Assembly: GCF_000425825.1 (NCBI RefSeq)
Contig: NZ_AUEE01000005.1
Span: 118,388 to 182,387, forward strand
Length of the DNA stretch: 64,000 nucleotides
Direction: 5' to 3'
Source of the DNA: Jeotgalicoccus marinus DSM 19772
Lineage (GTDB): Bacteria; Bacillota; Bacilli; Staphylococcales; Salinicoccaceae
Numbering within the stretch: position 1 is the stretch's first letter; each line of letters opens with the position of its first letter. The notes beneath the pieces are model-generated. The model was not told the origin of the DNA, ran no database searches, and saw only the letters and a list, made by a program, of their open reading frames with translations. The translations under genes were made by a program, and so were the position numbers. Positions 37,173 through 46,230 of the stretch are shown one piece after another.

Positions 37173-37274
37173 ATGCAAAATAAAAACGTTCAAAAATTCA
37201 TCATATGGTTCATGATTATACTGATTGTTGTTTCAGGACTAATGATGGGCATCTCATATTTAACTTCATTTTAA
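37173..37274 (+). CDS. prli42: Prli42-like stressosome-associated miniprotein
   Basis: 33 residues, MQNKNVQKFIIWFMIILIVV then a short polar end. The NK..QK basic start and a single membrane span with Met, Ser and Gly (VVSGLMMG) match the pattern of Listeria Prli42, a membrane peptide that anchors the stressosome. GAGGATGG lies upstream, and a strong terminator follows eight bases after the stop. The gene is next to a PepT-like peptidase and a bacilliredoxin. No rsbR stressosome gene is in the window, so function is inferred from resemblance only. Confidence 0.7.
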   Translation: MQNKNVQKFIIWFMIILIVVSGLMMGISYLTSF

Positions 37275-37281
37275 AAATGAG

Positions 37282-37319
37282 AAACACCGGTTTGTATCCT
37301 AGGACACAAACCGGTGTTT
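37282..37319. terminator. Bidirectional terminator between prli42 and the bacilliredoxin gene
   Basis: 14-bp perfect arms (37282-37295 and 37306-37319, AAACACCGG core) with a 10-base loop and T tracts on both sides. Confidence 0.95.
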
Positions 37320-37320
37320 T

Positions 37321-37758
37321 TTAAACTTCTTTACCGTGTTCTTCAAACCAAGCTTGAATTCCAGTCATTACACTCATTATTTCGTGACCTTCTATTTCAT
37401 GTCTTTCAATCATATCGACAATTTTTCCATCTTTGAAAAATGCGAATGATGGTGAGGAAGGTAAGTAATCTGGTGCTCTATCTCTCATTTGTTCTGTTGC
37501 TTCCTTATCTTGACCAGCAAAAACCGTTAACAATTGGTCTGGACGTTTGTCATAGTTTAAGGAATGGATTGCAGCAGGTCTTGCGATACCACCTGCACAA
37601 CCACAAACAGAGTTCACCATAACTAAGGCAGTACCTTCTTTATTTAAAGCTTGATCTACATCTTCAGGTGTACGTAATTCTGTGTACCCAGATTCAGTTA
37701 ATTCATTTCTAGCATTTTGAACGAGATCTTGCATGTATAGGTTAAAATCTAAATCCAT
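37321..37758 (-). CDS. Bacilliredoxin of the BrxA/BrxB (DUF1094) family
   Basis: 145 residues, thioredoxin-like fold with the CGC active site (Cys52, Cys54) in NSVCGCAGG. Bacilliredoxins remove bacillithiol from proteins after oxidative stress; bshA at the window start makes the same thiol. Next to the bkd operon, as yqiW (brxB) in Bacillus, so BrxB is the likelier paralogue. ATG at 37756-37758 chosen because AAAGGAG is eight bases upstream. Confidence 0.93.
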   Translation of the reverse strand: MDLDFNLYMQDLVQNARNELTESGYTELRTPEDVDQALNKEGTALVMVNSVCGCAGGIARPAAIHSLNYDKRPDQLLTVFAGQDKEATEQMRDRAPDYLPSSPSFAFFKDGKIVDMIERHEIEGHEIMSVMTGIQAWFEEHGKEV

Positions 37759-37834
37759 ACTAAAACTCCTTTTTTGACTCAAGACGAGTCTAGTAATTAC
37801 TTTTATTCTAGACCGCTAAAAGAAGTTTGTAAAG

Positions 37835-39085
37835 TTAATAAACTGACGAATGATCTGGGTCAATATTTTCAATTCGTTGTTTAACTGTTTGTAAGAAGTT
37901 TCCAGCCATGAGACCATCTAAAACTCTGTGATCAATCGATAGACATAGGTTTACCATGTGTCTTGCTGCTAACATATCATCTATGAAGACTGGTTTCTTT
38001 AATATGGATTCAACTTGTAAAATCGCAACTTGCGGTTGATTGATAATACCCATAGACTGCACAGAGCCAAAGGCACCAGTATTATTTACAGTAAATGTAC
38101 CACCAGCCATGTCTTCACCCGTTAACTTTTTCGTTCTCGCCTTAGTTGCAAGTTCGTTGATAGACTTAGCGATGCCTTTTAATGAACGATCATCTGCATT
38201 TTTTATGACCGGTACAAAGAGCTGGTCTTCGTCTGCAACCGCAATAGATAAGTTGATATCTTTATGAACTGTAATTGTGTCACCGTCCCAAGAACTGTTT
38301 AACAGCGGGAAATCTTTAAGTACTTCAGAAACAATCTTAACGAAATAAGAGAAGTAAGTTAAATTAACACCTTCTGTTTCTTTAAATTTTGCCTTGTGTT
38401 TGTTACGTAAATTTACTAGATTTGTCGCATCGACTTCCATCATGAGCCAAGCATGTGGAATTTCAGTTTTTGATTGTACCATGCGTTTAGCAATTTCTTT
38501 ACGAACACCTTTAACCTTGATTTTCTCACCAGCTGTTACGCCTGTTTCTTGTGTAGATATATGAGGCGTCTCTTTTGGTGCTGAATCAGTTTTATTTACA
38601 GTTTGCTGTTGGTTGTCAGAAGCAATGAATTTTTCTACATCTTTCTTAGTTATTCGTCCCTCAAAGCCTGAGCCTTCTATACTATTGGCATCCAAACCAT
38701 GTTCACTCAACATTCTCATCACTACAGGTGATAGTCGTTTAGAAGAATTGTTATCTGAACTAGCTTTATCTGATTCTTTATTTTCTGAAGGTACATCATT
38801 TATCTCTGAATCATCAGTTTCTTCATCAACTTCTTCTTTAACTGCTGCATTGTCAGGTTCAATTTTATAGATTGGTGTTCCCACCTCTACAGTCTCACCT
38901 TCATTAATGAGGATTTCTCTAATTACACCGTCGTAAACAGAAGGAACTTCTGCAGTTACCTTTGCCGTGTTAACTTCACATACTGCATCATATTCATTGA
39001 CATGGTCCCCAACTTTGACCAACCAATTTTCAATTGTACCTTCTGTGACACTTTCCCCTAATTTAGGCATCGTAATTTCAATCAT
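37835..39085 (-). CDS. bkdB: Branched-chain 2-oxoacid dehydrogenase E2 (dihydrolipoyl acyltransferase)
   Basis: 416 residues. Lipoyl domain (1-76, lipoylated Lys42 in NTAKV), acidic Ser/Glu linker, E1/E3-binding domain (about 117-152) and a CoA acyltransferase domain (about 190-410) with the catalytic SIDHRVLDG box. It transfers isobutyryl, isovaleryl and 2-methylbutyryl groups to CoA, giving primers for branched fatty acids. Last gene of the bkd operon. Confidence 0.96.
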   Translation of the reverse strand: MIEITMPKLGESVTEGTIENWLVKVGDHVNEYDAVCEVNTAKVTAEVPSVYDGVIREILINEGETVEVGTPIYKIEPDNAAVKEEVDEETDDSEINDVPSENKESDKASSDNNSSKRLSPVVMRMLSEHGLDANSIEGSGFEGRITKKDVEKFIASDNQQQTVNKTDSAPKETPHISTQETGVTAGEKIKVKGVRKEIAKRMVQSKTEIPHAWLMMEVDATNLVNLRNKHKAKFKETEGVNLTYFSYFVKIVSEVLKDFPLLNSSWDGDTITVHKDINLSIAVADEDQLFVPVIKNADDRSLKGIAKSINELATKARTKKLTGEDMAGGTFTVNNTGAFGSVQSMGIINQPQVAILQVESILKKPVFIDDMLAARHMVNLCLSIDHRVLDGLMAGNFLQTVKQRIENIDPDHSSVY

Positions 39086-39096
39086 TATTTCACTCC

Positions 39097-40080
39097 CTAG
39101 TATTCACTTAGTGTGAGCATTTTATTGTATATTTTTTCTGGGTTCATCATAAAGAAGTCTTCCATAGGTGGTGCATATGGCATAGATGGTACATCAGGAC
39201 CAGCTAATCGCGTAATTGGTGCGTCTAAATCATAGAGGCAATTTTCACCGATGATTGCAGAAACTTCACTCATTACGCTACCTTCTAAATTATCTTCTGT
39301 TACAAGTAGCACCTTACCTGTCTTAGAAGCTGCTTTAATAATTGATTCCTTATCAAGTGGATACAATGTTCGTAAGTCTAATATCTCTGCTTCATATCCA
39401 TCTTTAGATAACTGTTCAGCAGCTTGTACAGCATAATTAACACATAAGCCATAAGTAATGACGGTAATATCATCCCCGCTCCGGACAGTATTCGCTTGTC
39501 CAATAGGTACGATATACTCCCCTTCTGGCACCTCACCTTTTAAGAGACGATAAGCTTTCTTGTGTTCAAAATATAAGACCGGATCGTTATCTTTAATGGC
39601 AGCCATTAATAAACCTTTTGCATCGGCAGGATTCGATGGCACAACGACTTTTAGACCTGGTGTAGAAACAAAAATTGATTCGATGGACTGTGAATGATAC
39701 AGTGCGCCGTGAATTCCACCACCAAATGGTGCTCTGATGACAAGTGGCGCATTCCAGTCGTTGTCTGAACGGTATCTAATTTTAGCAGCCTCGTTTAATA
39801 TTTGATTGACTGCAGGTAAAATATATTCTGCAAACTGAATTTCAGCGACTGGTTTTTTGCCCACCATCGCTGCCCCAATGGCAGTTCCTGCAATATTACT
39901 TTCGGCAAGTGGCGTATCTAAAACTCTCATTTCACCAAATTTTTCTTGTAGGCCTTCCGTTACTTTAAAAACGCCACCTTTTTTACCTACATCTTCTCCA
40001 AGTACAAAAACATCATCGTCTTGTTCCATGGCAGTAAATAATGCATCTTTTATAGCATCGAGATAAGACAATTTAGCCAT
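39097..40080 (-). CDS. bkdAB: Branched-chain 2-oxoacid dehydrogenase E1 beta
   Basis: 327 residues, transketolase-like pyrimidine and C-terminal domains; FVLGEDVGKKGGVF and RAPFGGGIHGALYHSQ are typical. Pairs with BkdAA to make the thiamine-diphosphate E1. It overlaps bkdAA by eight bases. Confidence 0.96.
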   Translation of the reverse strand: MAKLSYLDAIKDALFTAMEQDDDVFVLGEDVGKKGGVFKVTEGLQEKFGEMRVLDTPLAESNIAGTAIGAAMVGKKPVAEIQFAEYILPAVNQILNEAAKIRYRSDNDWNAPLVIRAPFGGGIHGALYHSQSIESIFVSTPGLKVVVPSNPADAKGLLMAAIKDNDPVLYFEHKKAYRLLKGEVPEGEYIVPIGQANTVRSGDDITVITYGLCVNYAVQAAEQLSKDGYEAEILDLRTLYPLDKESIIKAASKTGKVLLVTEDNLEGSVMSEVSAIIGENCLYDLDAPITRLAGPDVPSMPYAPPMEDFFMMNPEKIYNKMLTLSEY

Positions 40081-41068
40081 TGTTTACCTCCTCATAAACG
40101 TGTTTAAGCGCATATTCTGGTTCTGCATAAGGTGCAGCTTCAGCTCTTTTTGTTGCTTGATTGACAGTTTCTTTAATTTCTTTTTCTAATTCTTCTAACC
40201 AAGACTCATCTACGATAGATTCACTTAGTAAATATGTTTTAAACGAGTCTATACAATCATTTTTCTTATCTTTCTTTAATTCTTCTGGATCTCTATATTT
40301 ATCATCATCATCAGAAGAATGTGGGGTTAATCGAATGGATAAGGCTTCGATTAAGGAAGCACCATCGCCGTTAATAGCACGTTCACGGGCTTCTTTCATT
40401 ACTTTATATACCGCAATTGGATCGTTACCATCTACTTGTTCACCATGCATACCATAACCAATTGCACGGTCAGACAACTTTTCTGCTCCATATTGAAGGC
40501 TTGTCGGTACACTAATGGCATACTTATTGTTCTCAATTAGACATATAAATGGTAAATCGTGGACACCTGCGAAGTTTAAGCCTTCATGAAAATCCCCTTG
40601 AGAAGTTGAACCTTCCCCTAAAGTGGTTAAGGCAACTGCTTTTTTACCATCCATTTTAAAGGCGTAACTCGCACCTACAGCATGAATCACTTGAGTCGTT
40701 ACGGTAGAACCTTGAGTTAAAATATTACTTTCCTTTTTAGAAAAGTGTCCAGGCATCTGACGTCCACCACTTTGTACATCAGCACCTCTTGCGAAGGCAG
40801 ATAACATCGTTTCTTCTGGTGTAATACCGAAGTGTGTCACTAAGGCTAGATCTCTATAGTAAGGGCTTAGAATGTCAACTTCCTTATCTAAAGCAAAGGC
40901 AGTACCAGCTTGGGTTGCCTCTTGACCTTGACAAGAAATAACAAAGGGTAGCTTACCTGCACGGTTTAACAACCACATACGTTCATCTAGTCGCCTTGAT
41001 AAGACCATTAATTTATACATTTCTTTTAAATCCGATTCAGTTAAATCTGTTTCTTTATGTGATAACAA
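40073..41068 (-). CDS. bkdAA: Branched-chain 2-oxoacid dehydrogenase E1 alpha
   Basis: 331 residues. Thiamine-diphosphate motif running from GEGSTSQGDFHEGLNFA to IENNKYAIS, and the phosphorylation-loop-like HSSDDDDKYR. It decarboxylates the 2-oxoacids from Val, Ile and Leu. Start is TTG with AAGGTGAG upstream, 14 bases after lpdV. Confidence 0.95.
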   Translation of the reverse strand: MLSHKETDLTESDLKEMYKLMVLSRRLDERMWLLNRAGKLPFVISCQGQEATQAGTAFALDKEVDILSPYYRDLALVTHFGITPEETMLSAFARGADVQSGGRQMPGHFSKKESNILTQGSTVTTQVIHAVGASYAFKMDGKKAVALTTLGEGSTSQGDFHEGLNFAGVHDLPFICLIENNKYAISVPTSLQYGAEKLSDRAIGYGMHGEQVDGNDPIAVYKVMKEARERAINGDGASLIEALSIRLTPHSSDDDDKYRDPEELKKDKKNDCIDSFKTYLLSESIVDESWLEELEKEIKETVNQATKRAEAAPYAEPEYALKHVYEEVNNG

Positions 41069-41082
41069 TATGTCTCACCTTC

Positions 41083-42498
41083 CTATACATGGATTGCGAT
41101 GTCTTCTGCATCGAGTCCGACTTCTTTTATGATTTCACCAACTGATGGATGCGCAAATGTTGCACTAGATAATTCTAGCGTTGATGCATTCATAAATGCT
41201 GCAATAGATATACTGTTGATTAACTCAGTCGCATGTGCACCGACAATTGTCGCGCCTAAAATATCACCTGATGGTGAAACATTTAGCTTTATAAAACCTT
41301 CTCCACCATTTTCAATCACAGCTTTTGCGATTGTTTGTAAAGGTAACTTATGGCTTTTAAAATCTATTCCATTCTCTTTTAGAGCTTCAGTGGTCATACC
41401 AATTGATGCAATCTCTGGTGAGGTATAGACACATCTAGGGATTTTATTATAGTCCAAAGTCAGTAATTTCTGATCTGCTATATGCTCTGCAGCGATAACC
41501 GCTTCTTCAATCGCAACGTGTGCAAGTTGAGGCGTATTTATAACATCTCCGATGGCATAAATATGAGATTCTTTAGTCTGATAGTACTCATTAACCTCAA
41601 TCGTACCTTTACCAGTCACTTGAGCTTTCGTATTTTGAATGCCGAGTTGATCTGTATTAGGTTGTCTTCCAACGGCAACGATAATTTTATCATAGCTTTC
41701 TTTTTCACCATTCACCACTATTTCACCATGGTCATCTTTAATCTCTATATCGTCTGGATCCAGTGTAAGACCGGTTAACACTCTGACACCTTTGTCTTTT
41801 AAGGATTTTTCAACTGCTTTTGAAGCATCTTTTTCTTCTTGAATTAAGAGTCGGTCAGCCGCTTCAATTAAAGTCACTTCACTACCGAAAGATGATAGGA
41901 TAGTCGCAAATTCAACGCCTATGACGCCGCCGCCAATCAGTGCAACTTTTTTGGGTATATTTTCAAGATGCATTAAGTCGTTACTAGATAGGACAACCTT
42001 ATGATCAAATGAAAGGAATGGTAATTCTATTGGCCTTGAACCACTCGCTATAATCACTTGGTCATTGACAAGGACTTCACTTTCCATAGATTCATCTTCA
42101 TAGGATACGCTGACTGCACCGGCAAGCGGTGAAAAAAGTGAGGGCCCAAGAATCGTTGCCGTACCTTCAATTACATCCACCTTATTCTTATCAAGTAAGT
42201 ATTTAATGCCATTTTGCATCTGGTTTACAACCTTGTCTTTTACACTATTAATATTTTTAATATCAAAAGATGGTGTATGATTCTCTAAACCAAAACGAGA
42301 TGCTGTTTTCATATTCTCTATCATTTCTCCGCTCTTTAAAAAGCTTTTTGTAGGAATACATCCTTGGTTCAAACAAGTACCACCGAGCTTACTTTTTTCA
42401 ACAACAGCAACACTCTGACCAAGTTGACTGAGTTTAATTGATGCCACATAGCCAGCTGTTCCACCACCGATTACGACGGTATCGTAATTTTTAGTCAT
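41083..42498 (-). CDS. lpdV: Dihydrolipoyl dehydrogenase of the bkd complex
   Basis: 471 residues. FAD loop GGGTAGYVAS, redox-active GGTCLNQGCIPTK (Cys42, Cys47), NAD loop GGGVIGVEFA and the C-terminal His-Glu dyad region (AHPSVGE). It reoxidises lipoamide on BkdB. Overlaps the buk stop by one base (TAATG). Confidence 0.96.
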   Translation of the reverse strand: MTKNYDTVVIGGGTAGYVASIKLSQLGQSVAVVEKSKLGGTCLNQGCIPTKSFLKSGEMIENMKTASRFGLENHTPSFDIKNINSVKDKVVNQMQNGIKYLLDKNKVDVIEGTATILGPSLFSPLAGAVSVSYEDESMESEVLVNDQVIIASGSRPIELPFLSFDHKVVLSSNDLMHLENIPKKVALIGGGVIGVEFATILSSFGSEVTLIEAADRLLIQEEKDASKAVEKSLKDKGVRVLTGLTLDPDDIEIKDDHGEIVVNGEKESYDKIIVAVGRQPNTDQLGIQNTKAQVTGKGTIEVNEYYQTKESHIYAIGDVINTPQLAHVAIEEAVIAAEHIADQKLLTLDYNKIPRCVYTSPEIASIGMTTEALKENGIDFKSHKLPLQTIAKAVIENGGEGFIKLNVSPSGDILGATIVGAHATELINSISIAAFMNASTLELSSATFAHPSVGEIIKEVGLDAEDIAIHV

Positions 42499-43574
42499 TA
42501 TTGACCACCTGCTTTATAGTATTTTAGCTTGTTATTATCTTGAATTACGGAGTATGCACCGTAGGCTAATGCATCCATCTCCAATTCACCTAGGTAAACG
42601 GTCACTGGTCCAATGTAGGCAATATATTCTTTAATGCCATTGATAACATAGTCACTATAACTGACTCCACCTGTTAAGATGATTTGGTCAACCTGCCCTT
42701 TTAGAATGGCAGCTTTTCCGCCGATTTCTTTGGCAATCTGGTAAATCATTGCATCAAGTACTTCTTTACTATGCTTATCTCCATTTTCAATATTTTGAAC
42801 GACAGTGCGTACATCTTCTATACCAAGGTGGGATATTAAGCCACCTGCTTTAGAAGCAGTATAAATAATTGCTTCATCACTTAAATTATTATCGGCTTTA
42901 TATTTCAATAGTGCATTGACTGGAACTGAACCGACACGTGTTGGACTCATTGGTCCGTCACCATTTAAACCATTATTAACGTCGATAACCTTGCCGTGTT
43001 TATGAGCACCAACAGTAATACCTCCGCCCATATGTACGACAATAAGCTTCAAGTCTTTGTAGTTTTTATCAATTGAATCTGCATATTTTCTGGCGACTGC
43101 TTTTTGATTAAGTGCATGGAAGATTGATGTTCTTCTAACACCTTTTAAACCTGTATATTTTGCTTCGTCACACAGTTCATCCACGACAACAGGATCAGTA
43201 ATTACTGCCTTAATACCGTACTGTTTTGTAAATTCATTGGCGAGTATACCACTTAGATTAGAAGCATGATCACCGTATCTCTTAGAAATGAGGTCATCTA
43301 ACATTTCTTCATTAATTAAATAAGTGCCGCCTTCAATGGGTCTTAATAGGCCACCCCGTGCTGAGACGATATCCAACTCTTCTGCAGTTACATTACACTC
43401 TCGTAAAAAGCCCATCACTGTGTCAAAGCGAACTGACTTTTGGTCTATGAGAGGCATTAAAATTAGAGCCTTGTCATGCGAGTAGGTCTTAACTTCTAGG
43501 CAAGATAAATCTCGGTAGAGCGCGACTTTTGTAGTCGTGCTCCCGAGATTGATTACTAATGTTAAAATAGACAT
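42498..43574 (-). CDS. buk: Butyrate (branched-chain acyl) kinase
   Basis: 358 residues, ASKHA acetokinase family; NLGSTTTKVALY at the N-terminus and HMGGGITVGAHKHG bind phosphate. With Ptb it converts branched acyl-CoA to the acid with ATP formation. Starts as TAATG on the bcd stop. Confidence 0.93.
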   Translation of the reverse strand: MSILTLVINLGSTTTKVALYRDLSCLEVKTYSHDKALILMPLIDQKSVRFDTVMGFLRECNVTAEELDIVSARGGLLRPIEGGTYLINEEMLDDLISKRYGDHASNLSGILANEFTKQYGIKAVITDPVVVDELCDEAKYTGLKGVRRTSIFHALNQKAVARKYADSIDKNYKDLKLIVVHMGGGITVGAHKHGKVIDVNNGLNGDGPMSPTRVGSVPVNALLKYKADNNLSDEAIIYTASKAGGLISHLGIEDVRTVVQNIENGDKHSKEVLDAMIYQIAKEIGGKAAILKGQVDQIILTGGVSYSDYVINGIKEYIAYIGPVTVYLGELEMDALAYGAYSVIQDNNKLKYYKAGGQ

Positions 43575-44674
43575 TATTTTCTTCTACCACTTAGAATATT
43601 TTTATCTTTTTGAGTGAAGACACTTTTGACGTTTTGAATGGCTTCAATGCGACTCTCAGCAAGATGATCAGCTGCGTGTTGAGGTGAGATATTTTGCTCT
43701 TTTGCTATCGTAAAAATTTTGTCGATTTGATTGTATACATTGTTAACTTTAGATGTCGCACGTTCTTTGTCATAACCTTCTAGCTCATCAGCAACATTGA
43801 TTACCCCACCAGAGTTAACGACATAATCTGGCGCATACATAATTCCTGCATCCGTTAACATTTGTCCATGTTTCTCAATGTCTAATAGCTGGTTGTTTGC
43901 ACTACCACATACTGCTTTAACCTTCAGTTGTGGTATCGTGTCATCATTTAAAATTCCACCAAGTGCACACGGTGCAAAGATATCAGCATCTACACTATAT
44001 ATTTCATCTAAACCTACTGCCTTAGCACCGAAGTTATCTACAGCTCGTTGAACTGCTTTTTCATTAATATCTGTAACAATTAAATTTGCTCCTGATTCAT
44101 GTAGTAACTCACATAAGCTGTAAGCAACGTTTCCGACGCCTTGAACGGAGATCGTTTTTCCTGAAAGATCATCACTACCAAATGCTTCTTTAGCAGTACG
44201 CTGCATTGCTCGGAATAATCCAAGCGCTGTAAATGGGCTCGGGTTACCAGATGAGCCGTATGCCTCAGAAATTCCGCAAACATAATCAGTCTCTTGGAAG
44301 ATGTAGTCCATGTCTGATACTGTGGTACCGACGTCTTCAGCAGCAATATAACGACCACCAAGGTTTTCAATGTAACGTCCTAAAGAACGGAAGAAGGCTT
44401 CAGACTTATCTTTTGAAGCGTCACCGATTACTACTGTTTTACCACCACCGAGGTTTAAGCCTGCTGCAGCATTCTTGTATGTCATGCCCTTAGCAAGTCT
44501 TAACACATCAGTGATTGCATCTTCTTCCTTATCGTAGTTCCAAAATCTAATACCTCCAAGGGCTGGACCGAGTGTTGTATCATGTATACAAATGATCGCC
44601 TTTAAGCCACTTTGTTTATCCTGACAAAATACAAGTTGTTCGTAATCCCCATGTTCCATTTCCGTAAATATCAT
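43574..44674 (-). CDS. bcd: Leucine (branched-chain amino acid) dehydrogenase
   Basis: 366 residues. Glu/Leu/Phe/Val dehydrogenase family with catalytic Lys67 and Lys79 ([11 protein letters not shown]) and an NAD Rossmann domain (GVGNVAYSL). It deaminates Leu, Ile and Val to the oxoacids used by Bkd. ATG at 44672-44674 lies nine bases after AGGAGG; the ATG three codons earlier touches that site and cannot use it. Confidence 0.94.
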   Translation of the reverse strand: MIFTEMEHGDYEQLVFCQDKQSGLKAIICIHDTTLGPALGGIRFWNYDKEEDAITDVLRLAKGMTYKNAAAGLNLGGGKTVVIGDASKDKSEAFFRSLGRYIENLGGRYIAAEDVGTTVSDMDYIFQETDYVCGISEAYGSSGNPSPFTALGLFRAMQRTAKEAFGSDDLSGKTISVQGVGNVAYSLCELLHESGANLIVTDINEKAVQRAVDNFGAKAVGLDEIYSVDADIFAPCALGGILNDDTIPQLKVKAVCGSANNQLLDIEKHGQMLTDAGIMYAPDYVVNSGGVINVADELEGYDKERATSKVNNVYNQIDKIFTIAKEQNISPQHAADHLAESRIEAIQNVKSVFTQKDKNILSGRRK

Positions 44675-44693
44675 CTTAAACATCCTCCTAAAT

Positions 44694-45581
44694 TTAGTTG
44701 AGCATTTGTAGTGCGAGTTTGATTGAATTGTATTTTTCTACTTTAGTATCTGCCCGAGATGTGAGTACAAATGGGACTTTTAAACCAGTAATTATACCCG
44801 CACTATGTGCACCAGCTGATACTGTTAATGCTTTAAATAAAACGTTGCCTGCATCAATGTGAGGCATGATGAGAATATCCGCATCACCTGCAACTTCAGA
44901 TTTATAGCCTTTAATTTCACTAGCAGTAGCTGACATTGCTAAGTCATATGACATTGGTCCATCGACGATCGCATTTGAAAATAAATCAGCTTTTACAATT
45001 GTATCATTTGTGACTGTAGAATGAATCTTCTCATTCACTTTTTCAACTGCAGAAATTAAGGCTACTTTTGGTTTATTGATATTGAGATTTTCTGCGACCT
45101 CTATTGCATTCTCTATAATATTAACTTTCTTTTCATTGTCGACATCAATGTTCATAGCTGCATCACTGATAATAATAGGCTTGTGATACGTCGGTATGTC
45201 GAATAAGGCAACATGTGATAGTACCTTCTTATCTAATAAATCTAATTCCTTATTAAGCACTGCTTTGAGTATTGTTCCTGTCGATATTAATCCTTTCATT
45301 AACACACTGGCCCGACCACTGTGAATATCTTTAGCAGCTAGGCCAGCAGCTTCGGTGTCCTCTTTAACATCATGTAATTCTATGTCGTAGGACTGATAGT
45401 CAAAACCCATATCTTTAAATGAATTCACTAATAACGATTCATCATCATAGAGGTGCCATTTTATTTCATGTTTTTCGACTGTTTCTCTGACTATTTCTAA
45501 GAGCTCATTTGAGTTTGCACGAACCAAAGCTATAGACTGAGAAGGACTCCTGTTGTGATTTAACATGCTGTCAAAATTAAT
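44694..45581 (-). CDS. ptb: Phosphate butyryltransferase, probable ATT start
   Basis: 295 residues from ATT at 45579-45581. Phosphotransacetylase/butyryltransferase family, with the [17 protein letters not shown] and [11 protein letters not shown] segments. It makes branched acyl phosphate from acyl-CoA. AAGGAGGG (about 45588-45595) has seven bases before this ATT; the first in-frame ATG downstream (45566) is 22 bases away and the ATG upstream comes before the site. The ATT start also fits the N-terminal length of Bacillus Ptb (MKLKDLIGK aligned with INFDSMLNH). First gene of the bkd operon. Confidence 0.9.
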   Translation of the reverse strand: MNFDSMLNHNRSPSQSIALVRANSNELLEIVRETVEKHEIKWHLYDDESLLVNSFKDMGFDYQSYDIELHDVKEDTEAAGLAAKDIHSGRASVLMKGLISTGTILKAVLNKELDLLDKKVLSHVALFDIPTYHKPIIISDAAMNIDVDNEKKVNIIENAIEVAENLNINKPKVALISAVEKVNEKIHSTVTNDTIVKADLFSNAIVDGPMSYDLAMSATASEIKGYKSEVAGDADILIMPHIDAGNVLFKALTVSAGAHSAGIITGLKVPFVLTSRADTKVEKYNSIKLALQMLN

Positions 45582-45644
45582 AAAAATCCCTCCTTCATTC
45601 ATTATACAATATTTAAGATAAAACGCTTGTATCATCCATTGTTT

Positions 45645-45658
45645 TGTAAGCCTTTACA
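45645..45658. promoter_or_regulatory. cre-like palindrome upstream of ptb
   Basis: TGTAAGCCTTTACA is a near-palindrome matching the CcpA site TGTAAGCGCTTACA at 12 of 14 positions, but it lacks the central CG. It lies 64 bases before the ptb start, in the ptb-yqzF divergent region. Confidence 0.3.
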
Positions 45659-45809
45659 TTAAGGATAACTTTAAAATATATAAAAGAAAAGTGTATTACG
45701 AATGTTTAATTATTAAGAATATTAGACCTAATAATTTCATAAATTCTTAAATTTTTAAGCCATTATTTAATGTATAATATAACTAGTATTTTAGATTAGG
45801 AGCATGTTA

Positions 45810-46070
45810 ATGCAGAAAATTATCGCTTTATTAATACTTGTTATCCCATTTATAATTGCTGGGGTCGGAATCAAATTGATGCGAGACAGCATATTCGGTA
45901 TCGTAATCGATCCCTTTACTTATACAGCCCTCCAATTTATAGTTGGTTTAATTATGACTATTGTTGGTGTTTGGTTCATTGGGGGTTACCTCCTTCACAG
46001 AGAAAGAAAAAATAAACGTGCACAAGAAAGATTTTTAAAAAAACGTAAAGAAAATGACGAGACAAATTAA
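45810..46070 (+). CDS. yqzF: YqzF-like DUF2627 membrane protein
   Basis: 86 residues, two membrane helices (about 3-23 and 38-62) and a basic cytoplasmic tail (RERKNKRAQERFLKKRK). Size and place beside the bkd operon fit DUF2627. Function unknown. ATG at 45810 is seven bases after AGGAG, preferred to the ATG two codons earlier. Confidence 0.8.
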   Translation: MQKIIALLILVIPFIIAGVGIKLMRDSIFGIVIDPFTYTALQFIVGLIMTIVGVWFIGGYLLHRERKNKRAQERFLKKRKENDETN

Positions 46071-46230
46071 TAGTTTTTTATGGCCTCCAACGGTTACAGA
46101 CGAGTATGTTAATTGTAACTTTTGGGGGATTTTTATATTACAATTGTATTAAATTCTGTAAATTTTGATAATTTTGTGACTTTACTCTTCTATAATTGCC
46201 TTATAAATTAATTGATGGAGGTTACTTTTA

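Noticed and set aside
46107..46162. Possible WalR boxes (TGTTAA, TGTAAC, TGTATT, TGTAAA) before the amidase gene
   Set aside because: No pair has the required 11-base start-to-start spacing; the closest pairs are 7 and 12.
46165..46196. Promoter of the amidase gene with TTGATA and TATAAT
   Set aside because: The spacer is 20 bases, too long for sigma-A; the TATAAT may be real but the -35 is not convincing.
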